A stretch of 64,000 nt of DNA. Source: Branchiostoma floridae. Lineage: Eukaryota > Chordata > Leptocardii > Amphioxiformes > Branchiostomatidae. Both the position numbers and the translations under genes were made by a program. The stretch covers positions 575,920 to 639,919 of the forward strand of contig NC_049995.1 of NCBI RefSeq assembly GCF_000003815.2. Direction: 5' to 3'. Within the stretch, counting starts at the first letter, position 1; each line of letters starts with the position of its first letter. The notes below the pieces were generated by a model. The model did no database searches. It was given only the letters and a program-made list of their open reading frames with translations, and was not told where the DNA came from. Shown one piece after another: positions 22,301 to 32,628 of the stretch.

Positions 22301-25227
22301 CAGGCTAATGTCATAATAATACTTTAGTCTTATGATTGAAACTTCACGCATTAACTGGTAAATGTTCACTCAGATGATGTAATTCTTTAAGAGAAAGATT
22401 ACCTAAGTTAAGGTACAGTAAAAGCCACTTAATTGCACAATGAATTACCGCACACTTTGCACAGAACCCCCAAGTACCAAACAGGTGCTGTATTACTTAG
22501 AACTTTGCACCACCCAGATGATTGCATGAAAAGTTATGGCTAATGGGGTGTGCAATTAAAAAGCCTCTACAGTATAAACAAAAGTAATTGAAAAGCAAAT
22601 AAAGAAAGAGACTACAAGTTACCTTACACACAGTCATGTCAGCAGCAGAGGGAGGACTGAAGAAACCAATGGTGCCAAAGTTGCGGGAAAACCTCCCGCC
22701 ATTCAGTTCACACAGACGGCTCGAACCTACCTCCTCGCTAGGCTTCTCCAGTCCCAGAATTCCGTAGTCCGTGACGTTCTTGCACCAAGCCACACTTAGA
22801 CGTTTCAACTCTGGAAGGAACGCCGCAATTGCGTGCATGCTACGGTCTGTGATTGCGAGGCAAGACGTCAAGTCTAGCTCTTTCAAGTGTGGAACGGCCT
22901 TACCGAGCGTTTCAACAAACTCGTCGCGTACAAGCGTGCAGTGGGCGAGACAGACGGATGCGAGATGCAGCATGGGTTTCGAAGAGAGGCCCGAAACGAG
23001 CGCTTTGGAGGAGATCTGCGGACATTCCGCGAAATTGATGTACTGTAGATCTGGAAGGGTGTATAGCTTGGAAGCGGCACTGTCTCGCATACGCCTGCAC
23101 TTGGAAAAGTTCAGATACTGTATCTGTGGAACGTATGTCTGAATGTGTAGTACAGTCTGTGAGGTAAGTTCTCCACACATTGCAACATCCAGAGAAGTCA
23201 AACCATTTTGCTGCTTCACTAAGGCCAAGATGTCATCGTCGTTTAAGTCTCTGTTTCCTGCAATGTTCAGTTCTCGTATCGCGAGCCCTGATACCATAGC
23301 CAGCTCTCGGAGCGAGCTGCCTGGCAGCCCTGTTTTGCTCAAGTTCAAGCTCGTCAACTTCTTTCCCTGCCTTTCCAGAAATGCTTTGATATTCACAAAA
23401 GTGAGCACAGAAGTTGACGCACGCGTTTTGGATTCTTTATCGTATGGGCTAAACTCGTACGAGATGGTGCATCCGGACAGTGACAACTTCTCAACGTTTG
23501 GCATTACCGTAACAAGCCTGTTAAACACGCAGTCTGATAGGTGTCGTAGCGAACCCAAGTTCAGTTCCCGCACATTTACCAATGACTTTTCAGCCGCCTG
23601 GAAATCGTTTGGTTTCCGGAGCAAGTTTCCTGACAGGAATAGGCTGTTACACAGACTCAGGTCCAGTTTTCTGAGATTACAACAATGAGGAATGATCACC
23701 ATGAACGTTCCTTCTGTTATATCTGAACCCTTGAGGGAAAGACTCTGAAGGTGCTGCCCAAGGTGCTGACAGGCTTTCTTGACCACCTCCTTAGACCTAG
23801 AAGATCCGTCCATGTCGTTTAAGATGAGATTTGGACTCTTTCTGAGCCCAAACTTTTGAACAGTTGAGCCAGAGGTGAAGGGCGTGAGGAGGTGGAACAC
23901 GGTGTTGGTTTGGAGGGCGGGGTCGAGCGAGGCTTCGTACCACTGTCTGTTGACGAGAGCCGACGCCTTCCTGTCCCCAACACTAAGGAACCGCATCACG
24001 TGGGCGATCACCTAACAGTTAGAAAAAGGAAATAATTTTATTTTTCTGAAATACCTTCAATGTTACAACCTTCCAAGTTTACACCTGATGGATTACTGAC
24101 GGATGACTGAAATGAACTAAACGGTTCACATGGAATTAGAAATATCACTGTAAAAAGCCTACACATGCACGTATATTGTGTACATAGTCTGTAAATGCAG
24201 AAACTTTCACGGTGGTTTAATGTTCACGGTTTTCGCGGTGACTATGGATCAAACTAAAATTGATCAGGAACCAAATTGCAATTTTTTTTCTTTTATACTT
24301 TGTAAATATTGGTGTTAACAGCTTGTGCCGCTAATAACAATTTCCATATACACCTACATTATAGGGCATTTATGTTTTATGTATGAAACCAAGGAAATGG
24401 ACCAGTGCAGGTTAGGTGCAGGTAGACAACAGAAATACCTGCACAGCTCCATTTTTACCTGCACTAACCTGCTTATGCAGGTGGTATTTCATACAGACTT
24501 ATTTGGTCCAGTTGATACACTGGAAAGGTCCCCTACACTTTTTTTCAAATTAAGGTGGTAAGGTGGTACTCTCGGACTAGGTAGGTAGGTAGGTAGGTTG
24601 TTTTACCCGCCTTAGGTGTCTAACAAGACTACTAAGACATGTGCAAGTATAGGGATCTAAACACAAAAAAGCATACTTTTGAGCACCAAATTTAAAGTTG
24701 TGCGCCATAGATTTGACCGTAGGTGCATTGCTGCACCTGGATATATGTGTGGAATTACTAACGGGCTGGACTAACAATGCTCAATCAATCAATGGCAAAT
24801 TAACGAGGGCCATTTGTTCAGTATAACGTCACTAGTAACGTTACCTGCTCCCCAATTTCGAGTGTTGTTGTTGTTTGAACTAGCTATAGTGCTGTTGCAG
24901 CTAAAAACACAGCCCCAAAAGTGATGAAATATAATCATGTCAACAGAACAGTTTAAGTGTTGGACGTTTTATTAAAGACAGGCTGACTCGAAGTCATATG
25001 ATCTCATGTACTTTGCCCTCTCGAGTTTGCTAAACCCCCCTCCCCCATATCTTAACGAACGTTTTGCCATATTTCCCCTTGAAACAGGAACATGGCATTA
25101 ACACAGAAGGAAAATTGTAAAACATTTCACGATTTGGATCTGTTTTAGTCTCATATCTGTCATTCTAGTCATAAAAAAACACGAAGGAAAACAGAAAACA
25201 TACCTCAACCGGCAAGGTGGCTGCCAT
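19393..25227 (-). CDS. F-box and leucine-rich-repeat protein, five exons
   Basis: Exons: 25204-25227, 22623-24011, 21717-21859, 20351-20471 and 19393-19623. All introns are GT-AG and the phases agree (0, 0, 2, 0), giving 635 residues. Residues about 4-45 form an F-box: MAATLPVE continues into VIAHVMRFLSVGDRKASALV with NRQWYEAS. The rest is about a dozen Cys-type LRRs with the LxxLDLxxC pattern, ending at SLQSRLV. Proteins of this class bind Skp1 through the F-box and present substrates to an SCF ubiquitin ligase. The length and Cys-type LRRs resemble FBXL family members; an LRRC29/FBXL9-like identity is only a guess. Introns 1 and 4 share a dispersed repeat, and intron 3 holds a minisatellite. 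Confidence 0.92.
19855..20015. repeat. Dispersed repeat, copy in F-box intron 4
   Basis: It shares gctaataacaat, catatacacctacattata, ggaccagtgcaggtta and aaatacctgcacagctcca with 24325-24480 in intron 1 of the same gene, in the same orientation. No coding capacity is seen. Confidence 0.75.
20351..21859 (-). CDS. F-box gene exons 3 and 4 (LRRs)
   Basis: Exon 3 (21717-21859) begins ITQEEALVVLAQHD and includes LRVLDLSTCQQLSDLGI. Exon 4 (20351-20471) reads FRELVCLRLNMCTGVTDQ and LEELSISQCHQ. An Arg codon is split AG|G between them. Exon 4's acceptor is the gene-proximal member of a tandem array of near-identical acceptors (20462-21015). Using any more distal one runs into a stop because the unit length is not a multiple of three. 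Confidence 0.88.
20419..21042. repeat. Minisatellite built from the intron 3/exon 4 junction
   Basis: Eight units start at 20462, 20538, 20614, 20692, 20768, 20846, 20928 and 21005, with spacings of 76-82 bp. On the minus strand each unit holds a pyrimidine tract, an acceptor or its relic, and the first roughly 57 bases of exon 4 (gttcagagagttggtgtgtc onward). Five units keep an AG before gttc (cacag or catag); three read catatgttc and lack it. The open frames found across it are by-products of the repeat. Confidence 0.93.
21162..21594. mobile_element. hAT-type MITE with 8-bp target duplication, in F-box intron 3
   Basis: It begins tagggctgggtaccggtac and ends gtaccgatacccagcccta, flanked by gtagtcag at 21154-21161 and 21595-21602. 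The interior is full of ggtccaggtccgg-like motifs, which also appear in the 19012 element and near 5430 and 58700. It has no transposase, so it is non-autonomous. Confidence 0.9.
22205..22307. mobile_element. Short hairpin MITE in F-box intron 2
   Basis: Two arms of about 42 bases, sharing tagctccc and gtctcttct, face each other around a loop of about 18 bases. Nearly the whole 103-bp element is therefore a stem. Ends read tagtctggta and taccaggcta. Confidence 0.8.
22623..24011 (-). CDS. F-box gene exon 2 (rest of F-box and most LRRs)
   Basis: 463 codons follow the acceptor ctgttag at 24012-24018. The exon completes the F-box and then encodes successive LRRs such as LTSLDVAMCGELTSQTVLHI and LKELDLTSCLAITDRSM. 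It ends with a donor read as AAG|gtaact; an overlapping alternative, gtgt|gtaagg, would break phase with exon 3. A less repetitive insert, rich in Gly and Ser, precedes the donor. Confidence 0.92.
24325..24480. repeat. Dispersed repeat, copy in F-box intron 1
   Basis: This is the partner of the copy at 19855-20015. It lies between exon 1 and exon 2 and is followed by a short taggt microsatellite near 24579-24600. Confidence 0.75.
25204..25227 (-). CDS. F-box gene exon 1 (start codon, 8 codons)
   Basis: This tiny exon encodes MAATLPVE and is followed by the donor gtatgt. It supplies the LPxE opening of the F-box, which continues in phase 0 at 24011. That completion is why I choose this start rather than an internal Met in exon 2. 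Confidence 0.88.
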
Positions 25228-25457
25228 CTTTGTTTTGTAACAAGGTGCTCTGGTGACGTCATTATACAGTCCCGATGATGGCCGGTAGGGGGCGCTGTTG
25301 TCGTTATCGGTACGCATGTCGCAGATTTACTGTTTTCTGGAGGCGGGGTTGGATGGGGGGTAGGCTCCGGGAAAGCTGTTCATTTACGACCGAGGTATTG
25401 ATATTGGTTGTGTTGACAACAATATATAGTATAGTTGTCACATGTAACTGTAACGTT

Positions 25458-25647
25458 GCATTCTCGCTGCACTTGCGTCAAGCTTGCGTCACTGTGGGGT
25501 CCGTTCACTGCGTCACTGTTTTGTTGTTTTCCCCGATTGTTTATAATTTAGATTTTGCGTAATACGTAAAAGTGACTAAGAAGACGACAAAATACACAAA
25601 AAGTACGAGAATTCGTTGTTTATATCTGAAATTGTTGATTATCTTTA
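25458..25647. mobile_element. One-ended MITE copy upstream of the F-box gene
   Basis: It matches 29690-29880 over almost 190 bases, including cttgcgtcaagcttgcgtca and the stretch tgcgtaatacgtaaaagt. It lacks the right inverted terminus seen in the full copy. It lies about 230-420 bp upstream of the F-box start codon, in presumed promoter territory. Confidence 0.75.
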
Positions 25648-25929
25648 GAGATGGCTGTTTTACATATTCTTTATGGTGACAGGAGACAAAAAAAAAAAAA
25701 ATGTCACAAATATATACTTAGTTCTGTTTTTGTCCAGATTAGGCCATGCCGGCAAAGCCAGTATTCAGCCAACCAGATCGGCCATACAGCTATGACGTCA
25801 TGTTACCACCAGATCCGAGCTGAGTGTTCAAGGTTCCGGGCCGGAGTTCAAATCTGTTAATTTACAATAGATAATCCTGGGAAAAAGACATTCTCCATAG
25901 ATGCATTGAATACCGGAATATTGCTCAAC

Positions 25930-26105
25930 ATACTGCGCATGCTCCGGTTGACGTCTACTTGGAATCCAGACGCTAATTAGGCATCTGCGAGGCGCATGCG
26001 CGCTTTCGTTCACCCAGTCGTGAGAAGTACACCACGCCTGTCTGCTATACCTCAGTCTGAAACAGGTACAGAGTTGCAATTATTACGGTGACCAATTAAC
26101 TATAA
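25930..26105. repeat. Duplicated block with GCGCATGCGC palindrome, copy 1
   Basis: The block is repeated at 27070-27250 in the same orientation at moderate divergence. Both copies carry a gcgcatgcgcgc core (here from 25992), a preceding gcgcatgct and a conserved caattattac. The palindrome matches the known NRF-1 recognition core, but a function as promoter is inference. Confidence 0.65.
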
Positions 26106-26500
26106 ATGCTGATCCAGGAAGAAGGAACTTTCGCCGTAGAAGGCTGAAGGCATGTTCCTTTCTTTTATTTTCGTACTTGTTTAAAAAACAACAAGTAATA
26201 TTCAGAGCGGAATTTAAGCAAGTCGACAACACGGCTGCTAATTAGTCTACTGTTATTGTTGTTAGAAGCTATGTAACAGTTGTTTCACGAAACCCCATCG
26301 TACAGTTGTAATTCACTTGGCCTAGCAGTCTAGGGATAAAAAATGCTGTAAAATATAAAAATGTCCGGGGGGGGGGGGTAGCTATAGGGTGGTGCCGGAA
26401 CGTTTCAGCTAAACACTTATATAATCAGCACACAACGCGAGTGATGTGTGGTCTAAACCCAGACGCAAATGAAGACGTCCAAGCATTCCTACCCTCACAT

Positions 26501-26532
<32 letters not shown>

Positions 26533-27069
26533 TAGATAGATATGGCAACTGTAATTACCTTTGCAAGTTAGTGTGAATCAAGTATAGGGCCTGCAGTTTC
26601 TCTTTGGATGACTAGCAATGAATTTTGGAGATTAAAAATATTTGAAAATGTAAGATTAATCTACTTTTGAGTGAAAATGTGTGTCATTGGTGTCCAAAGA
26701 GAAGTTCCAAAACGTCGCCAGGGAAATCTTCGAAAGCAAAGCAGTTGAAGACAGGTTATTTTTATTTCATTTTATGCTGGTCTTTTTATAGTTGTCACTA
26801 AACAAAAAAAATGTCGGCCTGCCTTTGAGCAAGCCGATATTACTTATTGCATAAGAGCAGCCACTGATTATTTTCTGTTATTGTGAGCCAAAGGAAAAAA
26901 AAAAGTTTTGATTGAGACGTAAGATATTTTTCAGCATCCTCCTTCATAGACTTGGTTTACTTGATATAGCAGAAGATGTTAAAGACATATGCGCATTATT
27001 ATAAAAGCAAGGATAGGCGGTGTCAGATAATTGCAAACATTTGTTAGCATGAAAGAAAATAGCAACCTA

Positions 27070-27250
27070 TTCACAGCGCATGCTCTGGCTGACGTCTGCT
27101 CGGATCCAGACAATATCAATTAATCTGCTCAGGCGCATGCGCGCTCCCGTTCGCTCACTTGTGAAAAGTACAAGTAAGCCTGTCTTCTACCTCGGTCTGA
27201 GTAAGGTACAGGTAGGGCAATTATTACAGTAGCTCGGTAGATGATATATA
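27070..27250. repeat. Duplicated block with GCGCATGCGC palindrome, copy 2
   Basis: This is the partner of 25930-26105. The palindrome starts at 27133, with gaaaagtacaagtaagcctg corresponding to the downstream part of copy 1. Confidence 0.65.
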
Positions 27251-27910
27251 AATAAGAGAAAATGAACAGAGAAAGAGCTTCTAAAATGCAGATTGGATTT
27301 TCAATAACTGGTTCATGCTGCTTTCAACTGCTGATTAATAGCAGAATATACCGGGCGAGCTTTGAGCAAGCCAACATTGTAGCGACAAATTACTTTTTGT
27401 TATGGTCTCCTGAATCAGTTAAACAGTTTCTCGTGCTACTAGTTTTCTAAACGTGGATACTCGAGTTACGAGAGCGCGGTGAGAAAAAAATAAGCTTTTG
27501 GAAGGAAGGTAGTTCAAATAGTCCCTCTGTATAAGTGTAGTTTACTTGTATGATGGGGCATTTTATTCGTGCGGGGCAATCAAATTCTGTATAAGACACC
27601 GAATCAGACGTCTTCCTGACAACCTACTCTTGACATGTAAAGCCTATATATAGGCGCCTAGGCTTAATACATTTTTTGCAAACAATTATAAAGTATGGAT
27701 AGGTAGTGTCATTTTTTAAACATATTGTTACCGCATTAATCTAGAGAAACCTGCACAGTGCACATGTCATGGCCTGGTCAAAACCCAGGCGCTAATACTC
27801 CTTTCACATCGGGCACTTTTTTATCGGACAACTCGTCAGCGATCTCTTAGTTCCATTTTCAGCAGTTATACGGCTGGTGCCTTCTCTATCGATATCTTTT
27901 TTATACATTC

Positions 27911-28691
27911 TCATAATTCCACCAGGTGTAGTTTTACCGCCACCTAAAAAACGTTGTTATAGAGGCCTTCTCAAGATTGTTTTCAACACCTAAATATCTG
28001 AATTGTATTACATTTAAGATATTTAACATTCGGTGTTCAAGACAATCTTGGGAAGACCTCTATACTAACGTTTTTTTGCATTTTGCCGCCTTAGCGGCAA
28101 AATGCTCTGAGGCCAGAATAGTGGCCGTTGTGATGTTGAGATGAACGGACCTGTTCAATTCATGCCAAACATTTCTATACCTGTTAAAACAGGCATTTTT
28201 TCAACAAGTTCGCACTGGCGCAGTGGTTAAAGTTTACGCATTCTAAACCAATGCACCCGGTTCGAATCCGGGGAGGTAGTTTTTTTTTTTCTTTTTTACA
28301 CCATTAAAATACTAATTTTTACATCCATTTGGCCACACCAATTTATTTCTTTGGTTAACGGATTCGCCGCTACGTTTTTTTTGCCGAATAGAAATAAAAA
28401 AAAAAAAAAACAACTTAAAAATGCCCCGCAACAGAGCTCACTCAAAAACAGGCAGTGTAGTGAAATTTGCTGCAGTTCACGCAAATTTTAACAGGTGGCG
28501 TCTAGATCTAGATTCAGGCACATATGTGAATCTCTCCATGCGCCAATATCAGGTTTAGTTACTCTGTTCTATTTATATGACATTCTAATAACTAGAAAAA
28601 AACGTTCACACACCCAAACATTGGCAAAATGCCAGCTTTTTTAAAAGCACTTGTTTAGGTGGCGGTATAATGACACCTGGTGGAATTATGA
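27911..28691. mobile_element. Inverted-repeat element carrying hairpins and a tRNA-like segment
   Basis: The termini read tcataattccaccaggtgt then taccgccacctaaa on the left and the inverse on the right, 38 bases with about three mismatches. Inside are a hairpin of about 120 bases (27950-28072), a perfect 12-bp stem with 4-base loop (28078-28105) and a tRNA-like stretch (28211-28280). A T run follows the tRNA-like stretch. No transposase frame is present. Confidence 0.8.
28211..28280 (+). repeat. tRNA-like sequence (SINE head or tRNA relic)
   Basis: An A-box-like tggcgcagtggttaa, a perfect anticodon-like stem (gcatt/aatgc around a 7-base loop) and a perfect T arm (cccgg ttcgaat ccggg, 28256-28272) are present. 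A T run follows, as for RNA polymerase III termination. The ends do not pair into an acceptor stem and the D arm overlaps the anticodon stem, so a working tRNA gene is unlikely. Confidence 0.6.
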
Positions 28692-29089
28692 TAGTCGATG
28701 TTATATCAGTTCCCGAGTTTTACAATTCTTCGCTGACTTTTTGGAGGTTGGTTGATGTTCGCCGTTCTTAACATCATGGAAATGTTAACGGCGATATTTG
28801 AGTTCCAAGTATAGTCTAGATGTCGGGCGTGTATAGGCAGGCATGCGTCCAGCGCCCAACCCATGTCTCCTTGCAAATGTGAACCTTATTTGAACAAGAA
28901 AGTTATCTCTATGCTTTATAGTAGCGTACAATTTGGACATTGTGGCTCCGTTGGCAGCATGTGAGCTGGGTTTATCACACAGTAACGGTTCAATCACCAG
29001 TTCTATTTTGCCCTTGCGCTTAATTGATTGTTTAAATAAAATTGAATCTCTAGAACTAATATTTTAGATAAGAAATAGAAGTTTTCTTT

Positions 29090-29130
29090 CGGACGTTTCG
29101 AGTGACATCCATCACTCTTCTTCAGTGTGA
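29090..29130 (-). ncRNA. Hammerhead-ribozyme-like motif
   Basis: On the minus strand, ctgaaga is followed by a stem gagtga/tcactc and then gaaac and gtcc. This is the order of the hammerhead catalytic core (CUGANGA, stem II, GAAA). One extra A precedes stem II, and stems I and III were not resolved. Similar ctgaNgaag...cgaaacgtc strings occur in the ends of Penelope-like retroelements, which are known to carry hammerheads. This is probably such a relic, without its coding part. Confidence 0.35.
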
Positions 29131-29688
29131 CAAAAATTACCCGGCAGAGCAATACAGGTTCATCTGACTAGAAAAGTTTGGTCGAACATGTCAATTCACT
29201 AATTTTCAAGGATCGTATGAAACGTCACTTAATTGTAAAGCATGTTCGTTCGCACGAGTTGATCTAAAACACCACCTTAAACCAGAAGGGAATAGAGGAC
29301 TTCGCGTAGAACTTTCCAGTACATGGGACCCCTTTTTGCATCGCAAAGGACAATAACTGTTCCTGTGGTATTGCCTTACCATTGGGAAATATGCGTTAGA
29401 AATGATGGTTTAACTTTAAGTTCGCTTTTTTATCGTTGATGATACAGGTACGATCAGGAGAGGAGTTTGCTGAATTGTCAGGAAGGATACCTCGGAAGGA
29501 GGATTGTTGCAGAGAGGTTGGTGCTGTTATATTGGTGCTTGTTGTTACTGTTCATTTACAAACATGAAAATATGTCGGCCTTACCTTGAGCAAGCCGACA
29601 TCACTTATTGGCATAAAAACAGCGCCATGTAATCGCCTGCTATTGGGCGCAGAAGTAATTCTATTCCTACGTTGCGTTTGTCGCTAAA

Positions 29689-29932
29689 GGTCACTCTCCC
29701 TACACCTGCGTCAAGCTTGCGTCACTGCGGGGTTCGTTCATTGCGTCATTGTTTTGTTGTTTTCTCTGATATTTTATAATTTAGATATTGCGTAATACGT
29801 AAAAGTATGTCTTAAAAGACGACAAAATACACAAAAAAGTCAGAAAATTCGTTCTTTATCTCTGAAATTCGTTGAGTATCTTTCGAACAACGCAGTGACG
29901 CAAGCTTGGCGCAAGTGCAGTGAGAGTGCACC
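29689..29932. mobile_element. Full MITE copy with about 46-bp inverted ends
   Basis: The left end (tcactctccctacacctgcg, then tcaagcttgcgtcactgcg) is the inverse of the right end (cgcagtgacgcaagcttggc, then gcaagtgcag and tgagagtg), with several mismatches. The 244-bp element has no coding capacity. Its sister is at 25458-25647. Confidence 0.8.
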
Positions 29933-30119
29933 TTACGGGCGTAGCACTTCGGATAAAAGAAGGAAATACAGTCCCGTTTGCACGTCAAACGTATGAAATT
30001 GCAACCGCAGTCTATGAAATATCATACACCTTGCTATAAATTGGCGGCATCATTTTCTTGTCGCTGAAGAATTGAGTTCCTTACCAAATCTTAGAACAAC
30101 CGAATTTCTTTTAATAATT

Positions 30120-31098
30120 TTAACCCTCAAACACCCGAGTGGGGTCCATTTGGACCCCAGGCGTACATTTTGTAGTGCCATTTGAACATTTTTGATCTGA
30201 AGAAAAAATCCTTCCGTGACTTTGTCAGTCAATATGTTTTATACCTTCTCCTAGGTTTTCGCAAAGATTGGTACAATAATGTGGAAATTATAAAGAAAGT
30301 TTGTGTTCAGTCCCTCTGGGGTCCAAACGGACCCCAGCAAAAATTTGCAGTTTTTAAAACAAACTTTGGAGGCTAACTCCTTAACCACTTACAGTATGGC
30401 TACCAAACTTTCANNNNNNNNNNNNNNNNNNNNNNNNNNNNNNNNNNNNNNNNNNNNNNNNNNNNNNNNNNNNNNNNNNNNNNNNNNNNNNNNNNNNNNN
30501 NNNNNNNNNNNNNNNNNNNNNNNNNNNNNNNNNNNNNNNNNNNNNNNNNNNNNNNNNNNNNNNNNNNNNNNNNNNNNNNNNNNNNNNNNNNNNNNNNNNN
30601 NNNNNNNNNNNNNNNNNNNNNNNNNNNNNNNNNNNNNNNNNNNNNNNNNNNNNNNNNNNNNNNNNNNNNNNNNNNNNNNNNNNNNNNNNNNNNNNNNNNN
30701 NNNNNNNNNNNNNNNNNNNNNNNNNNNNNNNNNNNNNNNNNNNNNNNNNNNNNNNNNNNNNNNNNNNNNNNNNNNNNNNNNNNNNNNNNNNNNNNNNNNN
30801 NNNNNNNNNNNNNNNNNNNNNNNNNNNNNNNNNNNNNNNNNNNNNNNNNNNNNNNNNNGGAATAGGTTTAGTGCAAAACGTGGTCCTTCTTAACTTTTGC
30901 ATAAATAATGATATCGAGTTGGAATTAGCACACCTTTAATATCTCAAATCCCTCCTCTTACATTGACGATGCAATGTATATACAATGATCGCCGATAAGA
31001 AATGGTACTGAGATATTATGAACAAAACATTTTGGGGTCCGTTTGGACCCCACTCGGTCATCTTAGTCGCAAAAAAAGGTCGGGTGCTTGAGGGTTAA
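30120..31098. mobile_element. piggyBac-like non-autonomous element (TTAA ends)
   Basis: TTAA at 30120-30123 is followed by ccctcaaacacccga, and the inverse, tcgggtgcttgaggg, precedes TTAA at 31095-31098. Perfect TTAA duplications next to CCCT-type ends are the piggyBac hallmark. Three palindromes of the form ggggtcc(4 nt)ggacccc occur inside, near 30140, 30319 and 31033. The middle is hidden by 445 N, so a transposase cannot be excluded. A truncated relative lies at 960-1130. Confidence 0.8.
30414..30858. other. Assembly gap (445 N)
   Basis: The unknown bases fall inside the TTAA element. The odd length suggests an estimated gap size. Confidence 0.99.
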
Positions 31099-31374
31099 GT
31101 CCCTCTCAAGTATGTTGTTTTGCATATTGCTTGTTTGAAGACCTTTCCTTCTACTATAATTGTCGGCGCACAATCCGTCTTCTCCCGTCAACAAAGCTCT
31201 GAGTGAGCGCCACCATTTTGAATGCCGATTTTAATCATGTGACTATTGACTGGTTCGCATGATTAGACTGCATTTTAATTAGATTCGTACGTTTTTCAAT
31301 AGTGATTTGGCCTTTTTAATGAAATTTAAGCAAATTCTCATGATCCCAAAATTGAATCAGTTCATCTAGTCATC

Positions 31375-31933
31375 ATAACCCTATCTAGACCGGGCTTGTT
31401 TAGGCAAGTACTCGATGCAAGACCATAAATTTGCAGGTAGTAAAGTACTACTTAAATGTTTTTAGACATCGCAAATTGAGATATCGATATTGAATTTAAA
31501 GATGACCACACCCTTAGAAGCTTGTCAGGATATAAGTTCCTCTAGATCTGACCATTTTAAAACTATTTTAGGAAGCTGAAATTTCTTTACAGATTATACA
31601 TGTCAAATTTTATGTTTGAACTCTCAATGGTTAATCTTTTACAGCCACTAGAATTGAGCGAGTTTTTCTATTACAGTTTTTTCAATGGCCAAATACGTAC
31701 TTTGTTAAATAAAGGGTATACATGCAACTTTAAAGTTAACAAAAATAAGTCTCTTCTTGATATAAAGTCTGAGAAGACTCCTGTTGTCCATGGCAACCGC
31801 ATCGACGTTCAAATGGCAGCATGCAGGAAATGATGTCATAATTTGGAATCCGCCATTTTGGTTGACAAGCTTGAATTTATCTTAAATAAACTTTGGGACT
31901 TTAGGTCCCCTCTCTCTGTCTAGATAGGGTTAA
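31375..31933. mobile_element. piggyBac-like MITE, TAACCCTATCTAGAC ends
   Basis: taaccctatctagac (from 31376) is inverted at the right as gtctagatagggttaa, ending in TTAA at 31930-31933. The left site is now ATAA, a single change. The ends resemble those of the element at 50783-51655 (taaccctatccagact), so they belong to one family. No transposase is seen in this 0.56-kb copy. Confidence 0.75.
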
Positions 31934-32628
31934 AGTAGTAATGACCTCGCAAAAAATACTTAGATTTATGTGATCACTGGGCTTATTTTACGTTTTTATT
32001 CATTCATTTATTTGCATCTGGCCCACGGCCCATGAAAGACACAGTATAAAGATTTAAAAAAAAACTACACCGTCAAATAGTTAACTGTTATTTACATAGT
32101 ATCGCCAGAAGGTGCTATGGCGAAAGCCGTCCGATTGTACAAGCAGTTGGATTCTGTCATTGTCAGACGACAGCAAGCGTGTAACAAATGCATGGGGGAC
32201 ATTGCGGCGCCTTGCGTTAAACATGTCGGTCCAATTGTTTAGAAACAACTTGTGCTTGTATGCCTGCCGACCGAAAAGAGCCGTTTTAATGCGCTGTGGT
32301 ATGCCACTCGTATGCCACAATGATAATGATGCTTTCTAAAAGTTTTTGCCTAGGAGGTGTTTGATAATTTTTATGGCTATGGCATTAGAAGCAATTGCGT
32401 CACCTAAGCGATATTTATAATTTTACTTACAGTTAAATTGTTAATAGTTATCAGAATACTGAAGAAAATTATGTTAAGGTGTTATTTTTAGATTTTGAAT
32501 GTAAAACCTTTGAGTATCCAGGATTGCAAAGCTACTGGTCTTATCTTAGCAGTAGCTTAGAGCTCCCTAAACTTTGAAAATGTCCCTTGACTGAACTAAA
32601 CAATTGAACTCCTCTTGATGTATAGATC

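Larger units (their letters stand above)
25228..32628. other. Repeat-dense intergenic stretch
   Basis: No exon is supported between the F-box start and the LRR-Ig gene. The stretch is made largely of inverted-repeat elements, TTAA elements, a duplicated block with a GCGCATGCGC palindrome, a tRNA-like element, microsatellites (26502-26542) and one N gap, listed separately. A further repeat pair, containing gagcaagccgaYat, lies at about 26811-26880 and 29573-29650. Confidence 0.5.

Noticed and set aside
28211-28280. Functional tRNA gene
   Set aside because: The T and anticodon arms are good but there is no acceptor stem, and the D arm overlaps the anticodon stem.
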